DNA from: Methylobacter sp.
Lineage (GTDB): Bacteria; Pseudomonadota; Gammaproteobacteria; Methylococcales; Methylomonadaceae
DNA: 64,000 nucleotides
Reading direction: 5' to 3'
Assembly (NCBI GenBank): GCA_030653175.1
Contig: JAURZV010000106.1
Location: 1 to 64,000 of the forward strand
The position numbers and the translations under genes are program-made. The notes under the pieces were generated by a model, which saw only the letters and a list, made by a program, of their open reading frames with translations, was not told the DNA's origin and did no database searches. Shown here piece after piece: positions 18,071 through 26,647 of this stretch. Position 1 is the first letter of the stretch; every line of letters starts with the position of its first letter.

Positions 18071-18718
18071 GTGGAAATTTACGATACAGAAGAAGAACAG
18101 GTTGAAGCTTTAAAAAGATGGTGGAAAGAAAACTCGACCGCTACCATCGTGGGTTTGGTCATGGGTATTGTCATTATTCTGGGCTGGAATTACTGGCAGG
18201 ATCATAAAAAAGCGCAGGCCGCACAAGCTTCCGCAGTTTATGATCAATTACTGAAAGCACTGGACGAAGATAAAAAAGATACAGTAGATAAACTGGCCGG
18301 ACGTATGCAGGAGCAGTTTAAGGGCACCGAATATGCGGCATTCAGTGGATTGCTACAGGCCAAATTAAAGACCCAGCAAGGCGATTTCGCCGCAGCAAAG
18401 CAGATATTGAAGACTATTGCAGCAGAACCCAATAAACAGCTAAGCAATATTGCCAAGATAAGACTGGTACGTTTAATGTTGGCTACCGGCGAATATGAGC
18501 AGGGCTTACAGGTAATTAATGAAGTGGATGCCAAAGCCGCGGCCAGTTACTCAGCCAATTATGATGAATTGGTAGGCGATTTGTATGTAGCTCTGGATCG
18601 TTTGGATGAAGCGCGTACGTCATATCAAAATGCCTTGAGAAATGGACAGCCGTCACCGTTGTTACAGTTCAAAATTGATGACCTGGCCCCCCAAGAAAAG
18701 CTAGAAACTCAAAAATAA
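18071..18718 (+). CDS. yfgM: YfgM family SecYEG-associated TPR-like protein
   Basis: A 215-residue protein starting at GTG 18071. It has a short acidic cytoplasmic start (EIYDTEEEQVEALKRWWKEN), one membrane helix (TATIVGLVMGIVIILGWNYW) and a periplasmic helical-repeat domain. YfgM joins PpiD at the translocon and helps pass proteins to periplasmic chaperones. Its place between hisS and bamB is the conserved one. Its stop overlaps the bamB start (TAATG). Confidence 0.9.
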   Translation: MEIYDTEEEQVEALKRWWKENSTATIVGLVMGIVIILGWNYWQDHKKAQAAQASAVYDQLLKALDEDKKDTVDKLAGRMQEQFKGTEYAAFSGLLQAKLKTQQGDFAAAKQILKTIAAEPNKQLSNIAKIRLVRLMLATGEYEQGLQVINEVDAKAAASYSANYDELVGDLYVALDRLDEARTSYQNALRNGQPSPLLQFKIDDLAPQEKLETQK

Positions 18719-19977
18719 TGAGTAATTATTCAACCTATATGAGTCAGGCGAAAGACCAAAGGTACAAGGCTAAAGGTTTTTTCGCCTTTTGCCTTTTGCC
18801 CTGTGTCTTTCTTGTTACCACCTTATTAACAGGCTGTGCGGCTGTTGATACTGTTGGCGAATCTATTTCGGGCATTACCGACTACTTTAGTGGCGGTGAA
18901 GACAATGCCGATCCACCGAGCGTTCTGGTTGAGTACGCCCCTGAAATCCAGACCGAAGTAATTTGGAAGGAATCGGTGGGGGTAGGCGCTGACGAGCAAT
19001 CCTTAAAACTGATTCCGGTAATCGGCAGCGGAAAAATACTGGCGGCGGACTTGGAAGGAGTGGTGCAGGCCCGAAGCCTGACTACCGGAAATTTAATTTG
19101 GGAGACTGAAACCGACGTTCATTTTTCCGGTGGACCGGGGCTTGGCGCCGGCACCGTGATTTTGGGTTCCAGCGATGCCGAAGTCGTTGCTTTAGACATT
19201 GAAACGGGCGCGGTGCTGTGGAAAAGCGCAGTATCCAGCGAAGTGCTTTCGGTGCCTGTTGTCGCCGATGGTATTGTTATCGTCCGCACCACGGATGGCT
19301 CTGTGATTGCTCTTGATGAGAAGACCGGCGGCAAGCGCTGGAGTTACGAACGTAACGTGCCGGCTTTAAGTATACGCGGAACCGGATCGCCGTTGATTGT
19401 TGAGGGTAACGTCATCGGCGGTTACGATAACGGCAAATTAATGGCCTTGCGTCTGGCTGACGGCAAATATGTATGGGAAACCAGCATTGCCATTCCCAAA
19501 GGACGCTCTGAAATTGAACGGCTGGTTGATCTGGATGTCGATCCGATCGTGATTAACGGCGTAATTTATATTGCCAGCTATCAGGGCGGCATAGCGGCTA
19601 TTTCGGAATTGGACGGCGATATATTGTGGCGCAATGAGACTATTTCGTCGCATTCGGGCTTGAGTAACGACTCCCGGTATTTATACCTGACAGATTCGGA
19701 AAGCCATGTCATGCAGCTGGATCAGCGTAGCGGCGCAGCCTTGTGGAAGCAAAAGGATTTGCATCAAAGAAAATTAACAGCTCCCGCCGCCTATGAAAAT
19801 TATGTAGTGGCAGGGGATTTTGAAGGCTATGTGCATTGGCTGTCCAGCACCGACGGCAGGCAACTGGGTCGTGTACAAGTGACAGACGGTGCGATCGATG
19901 CCAAGCCTATCGTGGTAGATAATACCGTTTATGTTTATGCAAAAGACGGCACGCTTGCCGCTATAAAAGTCCGATAA
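18718..19977 (+). CDS. bamB: Outer membrane protein assembly lipoprotein BamB, with unusual N-terminus
   Basis: A 419-residue eight-bladed propeller lipoprotein of the BAM complex. The lipobox LLTGC puts the lipid-bearing cysteine at about residue 40. Blades show the PQQ-like pattern (VVALDIETGAVLWKSAVSS, VIALDEKTGGKRWSYERNV, YVHWLSSTDGRQLGRVQV). The signal region is about 20 residues longer than usual. Residues 8-27 (SQAKDQRYKAKGFFAFCLLP) are encoded by DNA resembling a purine-rich/pyrimidine-rich repeat seen also at 4138-4185 and 21514-21540. The frame still gives a usable hydrophobic segment. Start ATG overlaps the yfgM stop. Confidence 0.92.
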   Translation: MSNYSTYMSQAKDQRYKAKGFFAFCLLPCVFLVTTLLTGCAAVDTVGESISGITDYFSGGEDNADPPSVLVEYAPEIQTEVIWKESVGVGADEQSLKLIPVIGSGKILAADLEGVVQARSLTTGNLIWETETDVHFSGGPGLGAGTVILGSSDAEVVALDIETGAVLWKSAVSSEVLSVPVVADGIVIVRTTDGSVIALDEKTGGKRWSYERNVPALSIRGTGSPLIVEGNVIGGYDNGKLMALRLADGKYVWETSIAIPKGRSEIERLVDLDVDPIVINGVIYIASYQGGIAAISELDGDILWRNETISSHSGLSNDSRYLYLTDSESHVMQLDQRSGAALWKQKDLHQRKLTAPAAYENYVVAGDFEGYVHWLSSTDGRQLGRVQVTDGAIDAKPIVVDNTVYVYAKDGTLAAIKVR

Positions 19978-19994
19978 AAAATACTGAATTTTTA

Positions 19995-20091
19995 ATGGAA
20001 CGCGGATGACGCAGATTAATATGATTAACGCAGATAATTCAAAAAAATCTTATTTGATCTTAACTATCAGCGTAATCTGCGTTCCATTCTC
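19995..20091. repeat. Long imperfect inverted repeat, ERIC-like in layout (copy 1)
   Basis: The ends are complementary: ATGGAACGCGGATGACGCAG on the left and CTGCGTTCCATT on the right. The A/T-rich middle also partly pairs (GATTAACGCAGATAA with TATCAGCGTAATC). A second member is at 56978-57066. It fills the bamB-der spacer. Confidence 0.7.
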
Positions 20092-20108
20092 CTAACTTTT
20101 GAGTAAAT

Positions 20109-21506
20109 ATGTTACCTGTAATAGCCTTAGTAGGGCGACCCAATGTGGGCAAATCCACATTATTCAATTATTTAACGCGCAGCCGCGATGCTCTGGTTGC
20201 GGATTTTTCAGGATTAACCCGCGACAGACAATACGGTCGGGTGAAGTTGGGCGATCGGCCCTGTCTGGTCGTCGATACCGGCGGTATAGCCGATGACGCG
20301 GAGGGCATAGAAAGTTTTGCCAGAAAACAGGTGCAGGTCGCGCTGGAAGAGGCTGACATCGTATTCTTCATGGTTGACGCGCGCGAAGGCTTGAGCGCTT
20401 CCGATAAAGTGATTGCCGACACCCTGAGAAAGCTGCAAAAGCCGATTATATTGGTCACCAATAAGGTTGACGGTCTTGACGCCAACGTTGCCGCATCGGA
20501 TTTTTATTCGCTGGCGTTGGGCGAGCCGGTGCAGATCGCCGCTTCTCATGGAAGAGGAATACCTGAGTTACTGGAAAAAGTTAACCAACTGCTGCCGCCG
20601 GACGATAGTGACGTCGAAGAGGCGCATGGCGGAATCGGTATCGCCGTAGTCGGAAGGCCCAATGTCGGCAAATCAACCTTGGTCAATCGCTTGTTGGGTG
20701 AAGAACGGGTTATCGTATTTGATGAGCCGGGTACGACGCGCGACAGTATCTATATTCCTTTTGAACGCAACGGCAAGAAGTTCACTCTGATCGATACCGC
20801 CGGAATGCGCAGAAAATCGAAAATAGCCGAGACTATTGAAAAATTCAGCGTCATCAAATCCTTGCAGGCGATTGAAAAATCCAATGTCGTCATTTACCTG
20901 ATTGACGCACAAGAAGGCGTCACCGACCAGGATGCGCATTTATTAGGCCTGGTGTTGGAAGCAGGAAGAGCCTTGATTATCGGTCTGAACAAATGGGATG
21001 GCATCAGCGCCGACCAAAAGGCAACCATTCATCGGCAACTCGATGTCAAACTGTCCTTTCTTGAGTTTGCGGAGAAACACCCGATTTCCGCGCTGCATGG
21101 CAGTGGCGTCGGCAAAATGTTCGATGTCGTCCAGCAATTGTACGCGGCGGCAATGCTCGACATGTCCACGCCGGTGCTGACCCGTATTCTGAAAGAAGCC
21201 ACCACCGCGCATCAACCGCCGATAGTGAATAGCCGTCGTATTAAGCTGAAATATGCGCATCAGGGCGGGCGAAATCCGCCTATCGTGGTTATTCACGGCG
21301 TGCAAACCGACGCATTGCCGGAGTCTTACAAACGCTATTTAATGAACTACTACCGCGACAAAATGGGTCTGGTAGGAACGCCGATACGTTTGGTGTTCAA
21401 ATCACCGGCCAATCCGTTCCACGGGCAAAAGAACAAGCTGACCGAGTGGCAGGTGAAGAAAAAGGAACGCTTGATGAAGCGGGTGAAGAGTAAGAAAAGG
21501 GATTGA
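20109..21506 (+). CDS. der: Ribosome biogenesis GTPase Der (EngA)
   Basis: A 465-residue protein with two tandem GTPase domains. Both have GRPNVGKST P-loops (about residues 9-17 and 183-191), DTGG/DTAGM switch motifs and NKVD/NKWD. A C-terminal KH-like domain follows (NPPIVVIHGVQ, YKRYLMNYYRDKMGL). Der is essential for 50S subunit maturation. It closes the rlmN-to-der series. Confidence 0.97.
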   Translation: MLPVIALVGRPNVGKSTLFNYLTRSRDALVADFSGLTRDRQYGRVKLGDRPCLVVDTGGIADDAEGIESFARKQVQVALEEADIVFFMVDAREGLSASDKVIADTLRKLQKPIILVTNKVDGLDANVAASDFYSLALGEPVQIAASHGRGIPELLEKVNQLLPPDDSDVEEAHGGIGIAVVGRPNVGKSTLVNRLLGEERVIVFDEPGTTRDSIYIPFERNGKKFTLIDTAGMRRKSKIAETIEKFSVIKSLQAIEKSNVVIYLIDAQEGVTDQDAHLLGLVLEAGRALIIGLNKWDGISADQKATIHRQLDVKLSFLEFAEKHPISALHGSGVGKMFDVVQQLYAAAMLDMSTPVLTRILKEATTAHQPPIVNSRRIKLKYAHQGGRNPPIVVIHGVQTDALPESYKRYLMNYYRDKMGLVGTPIRLVFKSPANPFHGQKNKLTEWQVKKKERLMKRVKSKKRD

Positions 21507-21733
21507 GGGGCAAGGTAAAAGGCGAAGGGCAAAAGGTGCAGACTTAAGCTGTTTGTCCTGCGTAGTCCCGTTCGCTGAGCGTAGTCGAAGCGAACAATTG
21601 GATGGTCTTGGCTTTGCTCAGGGTGTAGGCCGGAATAAGGCCACCAAAAAGCGTAGGCGTAGGCCGGAATAAGACTACCCAAGCGTAGCGCGAGGTAGCG
21701 TTTCCGGCGAATTAGGGTGGCGAATTGCCGGAA

Positions 21734-21780
21734 AAGCTTCCGCTCCTGCTCACGCCCCTTACCTACATCCATGTAGGCAA
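21734..21780. repeat. Intergenic copy of the 47-50 bp repeat that disrupts the recombinase gene
   Basis: Read on the minus strand it runs TTGCCTACATGGATGTAGG, then AAGGGGCGTGAGC, then AGGAGCGGAAGCTT. The copy at 42448-42497 is the same apart from a few small changes. CCTACAT/ATGTAGG forms a palindrome at one end. Confidence 0.75.
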
Positions 21781-21843
21781 CGCCGGTTCTCGCTGTCGCT
21801 CAAACAGACTTATTCCGGCCTACAGCTGACGCCCTTCGGGTAA

Positions 21844-21870
21844 TGCAAATCTGTTCCAGACAGATTTGTG
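21844..21870. repeat. Hairpin element of the TGCAAAT family (intergenic copy)
   Basis: AAATCTGT pairs with ACAGATTT around the loop TCCAG and is flanked by TGC and GTG. Three relatives with changed but still paired stems lie inside rsmD. Confidence 0.7.
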
Positions 21871-21880
21871 CCGGTATCCA

Positions 21881-21929
21881 CGACTGCAAGGATGCAGGAG
21901 GTAGAGCAATGCAGGGAGCAATTGCCGAG
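21881..21929. repeat. 49-bp dispersed repeat, intergenic copy
   Basis: It begins CGACTGCAAGGATGCAGG and ends GCAATTGCCGAG. About 46 of 49 bases match the copy within the yncE-like gene at 2900-2948. An inverted copy lies at 33659-33706. Confidence 0.8.
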
Positions 21930-21999
21930 AGCACATGGATGTGTTTGAGCTTGCCCGCTCATTGTACAAAAGGTTTTAACCAACACTACAGGAACAATC

Positions 22000-22494
22000 A
22001 TGGCTACAATCACATTTCAAGGCAACCCCCTAAACACTTCCGGCGAATTGCCCGCAGTCGGCAGCGATGCACCGGCATTCACCCTAACGAGCCGCGAGTT
22101 AGTGGATGTCACCCTGGCAACCTATGCCGGAAAAAGAAAAGTGCTAAATATCGTACCCAGCCTGGACACACCAACCTGCGCTGCATCAACACGTAAATTC
22201 AACCAGAAAGCCTCGCATCTGGACAACACCGTCGTGTTAGCCGTCTCTGCCGACCTGCCTTTTGCCCAAAGCCGTTTTTGCGAATCGGAAGGCTTAAAAG
22301 ACGTCATATCCCTGTCTACTTTCCGCTCCAGTTTCGCCAATGATTACGGCGTAACCATCGTTGATACCTTTCTTCGCGGTTTAACTGCCCGAGCCATCGT
22401 CATTATCGATGAGAATGACAAAGTGATTTACACGCAATTGGTTAGCGAAATCGCCGATGAACCCGATTATGAAAGCGCATTGGCGGTGTTGTAA
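22000..22494 (+). CDS. tpx: Thiol peroxidase (atypical 2-Cys peroxiredoxin)
   Basis: A 164-residue Tpx. The peroxidatic cysteine is Cys60 in [15 protein letters not shown] and the resolving cysteine is Cys94 in [10 protein letters not shown]. Length and spacing match E. coli Tpx (Cys61/Cys95). It reduces H2O2 and alkyl peroxides using thioredoxin. ACAGGAAC lies before ATG. It stands alone downstream of the repeat nest, 63 bases before the next gene. Confidence 0.95.
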   Translation: MATITFQGNPLNTSGELPAVGSDAPAFTLTSRELVDVTLATYAGKRKVLNIVPSLDTPTCAASTRKFNQKASHLDNTVVLAVSADLPFAQSRFCESEGLKDVISLSTFRSSFANDYGVTIVDTFLRGLTARAIVIIDENDKVIYTQLVSEIADEPDYESALAVL

Positions 22495-22557
22495 GGGACA
22501 TTCAAAAACGGTGGGTTCTTATAGCGGAAAGTAATTTCAAGTATTGGATCTTTAGAT

Positions 22558-22896
22558 ATGATGATAACCAGCGAAAAAAAAATACACATTACTGCCCGTG
22601 TCGGCGAATACGCCATGCCACCGTTAAAAGATATGCTGGTTTTGGGCAAGCAGGCGCCGATCGGTTGCATAGCCATGTGCAGGGCAATAGAGTTGTTGAC
22701 CAAGACACCTTTCGAGCATATCCAACTTGAAGACGATGTGATTTCTGATATTCTGGTGCGTCAGCACCTACTGAGGCGCGTATCCAGGGACGGACTGATC
22801 GATTTCGTTATGACTCATATGAAACCGCTGATGGGGCCTGATGAGGTTTTGCATGCGGAAATAGATGTTAACGTCTTTCTATCGGCAGGTAGTTAA
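22558..22896 (+). CDS. Unknown small protein coupled to a c-di-GMP gene
   Basis: A 112-residue soluble protein I do not recognise. It starts [20 protein letters not shown], contains two cysteines in [15 protein letters not shown], and ends in a beta-like segment ([17 protein letters not shown]). No signal peptide or membrane helix is seen. Its stop codon overlaps the start of the next gene (TTAATG), so the two are translated together. It may be a sensor or partner of the downstream GGDEF/EAL protein, on context only. Confidence 0.65.
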   Translation: MMITSEKKIHITARVGEYAMPPLKDMLVLGKQAPIGCIAMCRAIELLTKTPFEHIQLEDDVISDILVRQHLLRRVSRDGLIDFVMTHMKPLMGPDEVLHAEIDVNVFLSAGS

Positions 22897-25187
22897 TGAA
22901 TCAATTGACTGCTAGCGACTGTTTGTGTCGACAGGTAGTTCGAGTGTTGGAAGAAGGTCGCCCTGGACATGCGGCAGCACAGCCCCTATTCGCAGTATTC
23001 AGAGAATCCGTTGACAATGGTGTTTTCGTCGGACTGGTTACGGCGCACAATATCATGCAGCATCCTGACTGGATTTTCGCGGATCTAACCGAACACCGGG
23101 AATTTTTGTTTATTGCTCCGAATATTGGTGTGCGCCGGGCGTTGAAAATTATGGATCAGCATGGAGTGGACGCCCTACCGGTACTTGATCAGCAACTATT
23201 TGTTGGCGTAGTGACCCGGCAGAGTATTCTGGAAATGTTGCTGCAGCGAGAGCATCTCTTATTAATGGAATCTCGCCAGTTAAAGAAAATGCTGGATGTT
23301 GAACACGAGCAGGTTGTTTCCTGGTCAGAGAAACTTGCCAGGTTGCATGGGGCTTCGTGCAGTCTGCTCAGTGTGTTCAGTGTGCTGGCGCATACGTCAG
23401 TTCAAGATGATCTGCTGCAAACCGGCATAGAATCGCTTTCCAAGCTATTGGAAGCACGTTATGGCGCTATTGGTATTCTGGATGAATCAGGTGCGCTCAA
23501 GCATTTCGTTTATACCGGCATTAGCCCTGAACAAGCACAAAGTATTGGGCAATTTCCTCAAGGAAAAGGTTTTTTGGGTGTCGTGATTCAGGAAAACATT
23601 TCGCTGCGGTTAGATGATATGAGCAAAGATCTGCATAACATTGATTTTCCTGCGCATCATCCATCCATGAAAACCCTGCTTGCGGTGCCTATCTCCCATC
23701 ATGGCCGCGTCTATGGACAAGTCTATCTGAGTGATAAGGAGGGCGGAGAGTCCTTCAGTAAGAACGATGAAGAGTTAGCCTTAAGTTTTGCCTGCTCCTT
23801 ATCACTGGTGCTAGATAATGCCCGTAAAATGGAGGAAGTCAAGCAAGCTCGACAAAGCCTGGATTACATGGCGCATTTCGATGCCCTGACCGATCTTCCC
23901 AATAGAACGCTGTTTAAGGATAGGGCTCAACAGGCGATTTCTCATGCTCAACGTAATGGCGGCATGGTTGGCATACTGTTTCTTGATCTGGATAATTTCA
24001 AGGTGGTCAACGATACCATCGGCCACACCTTGGGTGATGCCTTATTGAAAAGAGTCGCTGATCGGATATCCGATTGTTTGCGTGATGGCGATACTGTCGC
24101 TCGCTTGGGGGGCGATGAGTTTATTGTGCTGCTGCCCGATATTTCCGATATCCAGGATGCAGCCAATGTGGCGAGCAAAATTCTGGAGTCGTTGACTCCG
24201 CCTTTGAATATTGACCAACATGAAGTTTTTGTTAGCATCAGTATCGGGATCAGTATTTATCCCAACAATTCCAAAAACATGGATGGCCTTTTGGCTGATG
24301 CAGATGGCGCTATGTATCACGCTAAAAAATTGGGGAAAAACAATTATCAATTCTTTACGCCGGAAATGAACCGTTCGGCGCAGAATTATATGAAGTTTGA
24401 AAAACATTTACGGCGAGCCTTGGAGCAGAACGAACTCGTGCTTTATTACCAACCCCAAGTAGATATTGAAACGGGGTTGATCATAGGGGTGGAGGCTTTG
24501 ATCCGCTGGTTTAGTCCGGAATTGGGCATGGTTGGTCCGGAAGACTTTATTCCGTTGGCGGAAGAAACCGGTTTAATCGTGCCGATTGGCGCCTGGGTAT
24601 TGAAAACGGCATGTACCCAAGCCAGATTTTGGCAGCAAAACGGATTGCCGATTCGCGTTGCGGTCAATTTGTCGAGCCGCCAATTTCATCAAGTTCAGAA
24701 TCAGCAACAAAGTCGACATCTGCTTCTGGATGCTGTTCTGAATGCGCTGGATGAAACCGGTTTACCCCCTGATTTGCTTGAACTGGAAATCACTGAGGGC
24801 ATACTGATGCAGCACCTTGAAACGACGATGGAGATTCTCAATACCTTAAAAAGCATAGGAGTGCGTTTATCGGTTGATGATTTTGGTACCGGCTATTCTT
24901 CGCTCAGTTACCTCAAGCGTTTTCCTATTGATGGGATTAAAATCGACAAGTCATTTGTCAACGACATTACCACTGATCCTAGTGATAAAGCGATTGTTGC
25001 CGCTATTACCGTAATGGCTCAGCAACTTAAACTCGAAGTGGTTGCGGAAGGTGTGGAAACAGCGGAGCAACTGGACTTTTTACGCGAACTGCGCTGTCAG
25101 TATGTTCAAGGCTATTACTTCAGTAAACCGCGGCCGGCGGACGAGTTTCTGCTTCTTTTGCAGCAAGGGAAGCTTCCTTTCTCTTAA
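22896..25187 (+). CDS. CBS-GAF-GGDEF-EAL protein (c-di-GMP synthesis/breakdown)
   Basis: A 763-residue multidomain signalling protein without membrane helices. A CBS pair covers about residues 1-125 ([31 protein letters not shown]). A helical linker leads to GAF (about 165-310). GGDEF (about 325-490) has an intact RLGGDEFIV catalytic loop and an RDGD inhibitory site five residues before it. EAL (about 505-755) has [44 protein letters not shown] and EGVET, so phosphodiesterase residues appear complete. It may be bifunctional. It is coupled to the unknown 112-residue gene. CBS domains suggest adenosyl-ligand input. Confidence 0.9.
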   Translation: MNQLTASDCLCRQVVRVLEEGRPGHAAAQPLFAVFRESVDNGVFVGLVTAHNIMQHPDWIFADLTEHREFLFIAPNIGVRRALKIMDQHGVDALPVLDQQLFVGVVTRQSILEMLLQREHLLLMESRQLKKMLDVEHEQVVSWSEKLARLHGASCSLLSVFSVLAHTSVQDDLLQTGIESLSKLLEARYGAIGILDESGALKHFVYTGISPEQAQSIGQFPQGKGFLGVVIQENISLRLDDMSKDLHNIDFPAHHPSMKTLLAVPISHHGRVYGQVYLSDKEGGESFSKNDEELALSFACSLSLVLDNARKMEEVKQARQSLDYMAHFDALTDLPNRTLFKDRAQQAISHAQRNGGMVGILFLDLDNFKVVNDTIGHTLGDALLKRVADRISDCLRDGDTVARLGGDEFIVLLPDISDIQDAANVASKILESLTPPLNIDQHEVFVSISIGISIYPNNSKNMDGLLADADGAMYHAKKLGKNNYQFFTPEMNRSAQNYMKFEKHLRRALEQNELVLYYQPQVDIETGLIIGVEALIRWFSPELGMVGPEDFIPLAEETGLIVPIGAWVLKTACTQARFWQQNGLPIRVAVNLSSRQFHQVQNQQQSRHLLLDAVLNALDETGLPPDLLELEITEGILMQHLETTMEILNTLKSIGVRLSVDDFGTGYSSLSYLKRFPIDGIKIDKSFVNDITTDPSDKAIVAAITVMAQQLKLEVVAEGVETAEQLDFLRELRCQYVQGYYFSKPRPADEFLLLLQQGKLPFS

Positions 25188-25221
25188 GCACGACAACTAC
25201 TTTTTACACTTAGAATTTCGG

Positions 25222-25364
25222 TTTCTGGGTATTAATCCCAATATGCTACATACTTGGATTAACAGATTTGGCTAACCAAAGGTGCAAGATAAAACCGTGC
25301 GAACCGATGACCATCTTTACGAAGAATTGAAGCGACTGAAGAAGGAAAACGCCCGATTGATAGA
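25222..25364 (+). pseudogene. Remnant of an IS3-family transposase orfA
   Basis: The frame reads RFLGINPNMLHTWINRFG, then a TAA stop, then KVQDKTVRTDDHLYEELKRL and KKENARLIE. This is the helix-turn-helix plus leucine-zipper region of IS3-type OrfA (Transposase_8). It has a nonsense codon, no proper start and no orfB. The coding sequence stops where a 106-bp terminal-inverted-repeat element begins. Confidence 0.7.
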
Positions 25365-25470
25365 GGGGTAGTGCTAAACATGTAATGCTATTGTCCGTAG
25401 CAATTGTTATTTTTGCATTTAAAACCAGCAGCTTAAAAAAACGTCAGCATTACATGTTTAGCACTACCCC
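25365..25470. mobile_element. MITE-like element, 106 bp with perfect 25-bp terminal inverted repeats
   Basis: The ends are exact inverted repeats at 25365-25389 (begins GGGGTAGTGCTAAACATG) and 25446-25470 (ends GTTTAGCACTACCCC). They enclose a 56-base A/T-rich core with no reading frame. It abuts the IS3 orfA remnant exactly where the conserved zipper would continue, so it probably inserted there. No clear target duplication was seen. Confidence 0.75.
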
Positions 25471-25501
25471 AGTTTGGCAATGTGCTTGATCATTAGCAAA
25501 A

Positions 25502-26149
25502 TCAAATCACCCCTGTTAACTCTTCAGCCAGCAAACGGGAATACTGATCCGGATCATAGTGATGGTTATTGCTGTCATTATTGAGCAGGTCAGCTTTGAC
25601 TATGCCGTGCTCACCGAGAGACAAGGCATCCAGCATGATGTAGCGAATGCTGTTTTGCTCGCAAAACAGCTGCATTGTCCGGTTGAATTCCAGGGTTAGC
25701 GCGGTTCTTTCTACCTGTGAGGCGGTGACTTCCCGCCGGGCGTTGGCAATATCGCCCCAGTCGTTGTTATCCTGGATGGTGGGCAGCGGGGTGCTGATGC
25801 ACACGACCTCGAAGCGCATTTTTAATTCAGCCAAAAACCTGGAATAACTCGTGATGGCTTTGTCCATCATCGCAGCAACAGATTCCTGATATTTTTGCGC
25901 CCGGTACCAAATCACAAAGCCCGTATCGACTTCGCCCAGCATGATGATGACTTGCTTTGCCGTGGATTGCTTGATGGCTTTCCTGAAGGCGGGATAGGCC
26001 TTGGTTTTTGAATTGGGGTTTTCCAGTCCTGACGCCGTCGCGCCAATGACGGTGAGTACATTGAAAAACAGGTTCGGGAATTTTTCCTTGAACAACGGGT
26101 GAGTGAAAACGGGAATATGGGAATCGCCAAGAACTAATATTTCTCTCAT
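25502..26149 (-). CDS. SGNH/GDSL-type hydrolase-like protein
   Basis: A 215-residue protein starting MREILVLGDSHIPVF. The GDSH block gives the nucleophile serine, and the C-terminal YDPDQYSRLLAEEL region could supply the Asp of block V. A block III-like GEVDTGF occurs where GxND is usual. This resembles SGNH proteins linked to polysaccharide modification, but the substrate is unknown. I chose ATG 26149 because GAGG lies five bases upstream; an alternative ATG at 26185 lacks this. It is an isolated gene on the minus strand, next to IS debris. Confidence 0.6.
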   Translation of the reverse strand: MREILVLGDSHIPVFTHPLFKEKFPNLFFNVLTVIGATASGLENPNSKTKAYPAFRKAIKQSTAKQVIIMLGEVDTGFVIWYRAQKYQESVAAMMDKAITSYSRFLAELKMRFEVVCISTPLPTIQDNNDWGDIANARREVTASQVERTALTLEFNRTMQLFCEQNSIRYIMLDALSLGEHGIVKADLLNNDSNNHHYDPDQYSRLLAEELTGVI

Positions 26150-26185
26150 TAGCGCCTCATGTTCATGATTAACACAGTTTTGCAT

Positions 26186-26647
26186 ACAATTTTACTCTGC
26201 TCTTTCCCATACGTTTAAAATACACTCTGTTAATCACTTTAGCGTCCCATTCATAAAACAATAGGCGGGACGGCGATTAATCACGCCTACAGGGCTGATC
26301 GTCAGGCCGGCATAACCCGAAAGCATGACTGCGTCGAGTCATGGCGCCGTTTTCTCGACCTTATCATAATAGTCTCAAAGAAATCATTGCCAAATTGAAT
26401 GCACAGGCTGGCGCGTGAGGATTAGAATGCAAAAAATGACACATTCTATAGATGAGTAGCACGATAGCCTTATACTCATCGCTTGCTCAAAATTATTTAT
26501 AGCTTTTGAAATTGCGGCAGAATATCGCTGCATTCGTCATGATTACTGAGACCGAACGAGTAGATAACATACTACACCGGCGTTTTTTTAAACTAGCTCA
26601 CCGGTTTAAAGATAATTATTCCTAATTCAAAAGCATAAAATCAGCCT
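26186..26647. other. Gene-free stretch of about 460 bases
   Basis: No gene, RNA or clear terminator is supported. A GGCGTGATTAATCGCC-type inverted repeat lies near 26268-26290. The last 100 bases are A/T-rich and probably hold the promoter of the yihY-like gene. Confidence 0.4.

Larger units (their letters stand above)
21507..21999. repeat. Nest of dispersed repeats between der and tpx
   Basis: About 490 bases without a gene, made almost wholly of members of repeat families seen elsewhere in the window. There is an A/G-rich string at 21514-21540; a repeat at 21734-21780 whose near-copy breaks the recombinase gene at 42448; a TGCAAATC hairpin at 21844-21870 related to insertions in rsmD; and the 49-bp element at 21881-21929 also found inside the yncE-like gene. 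Two GTAGGCCGGAATAAG copies lie near 21627 and 21660. It reads as a landing zone for palindromic elements. Confidence 0.7.

Noticed and set aside
26340-26420. Short coding-like stretch (RPYHNSLKEIIAKLNAQAG) in the 26 kb spacer
   Set aside because: Under 30 codons, no start or ribosome site, no recognised family; possibly a gene scrap but not supportable.
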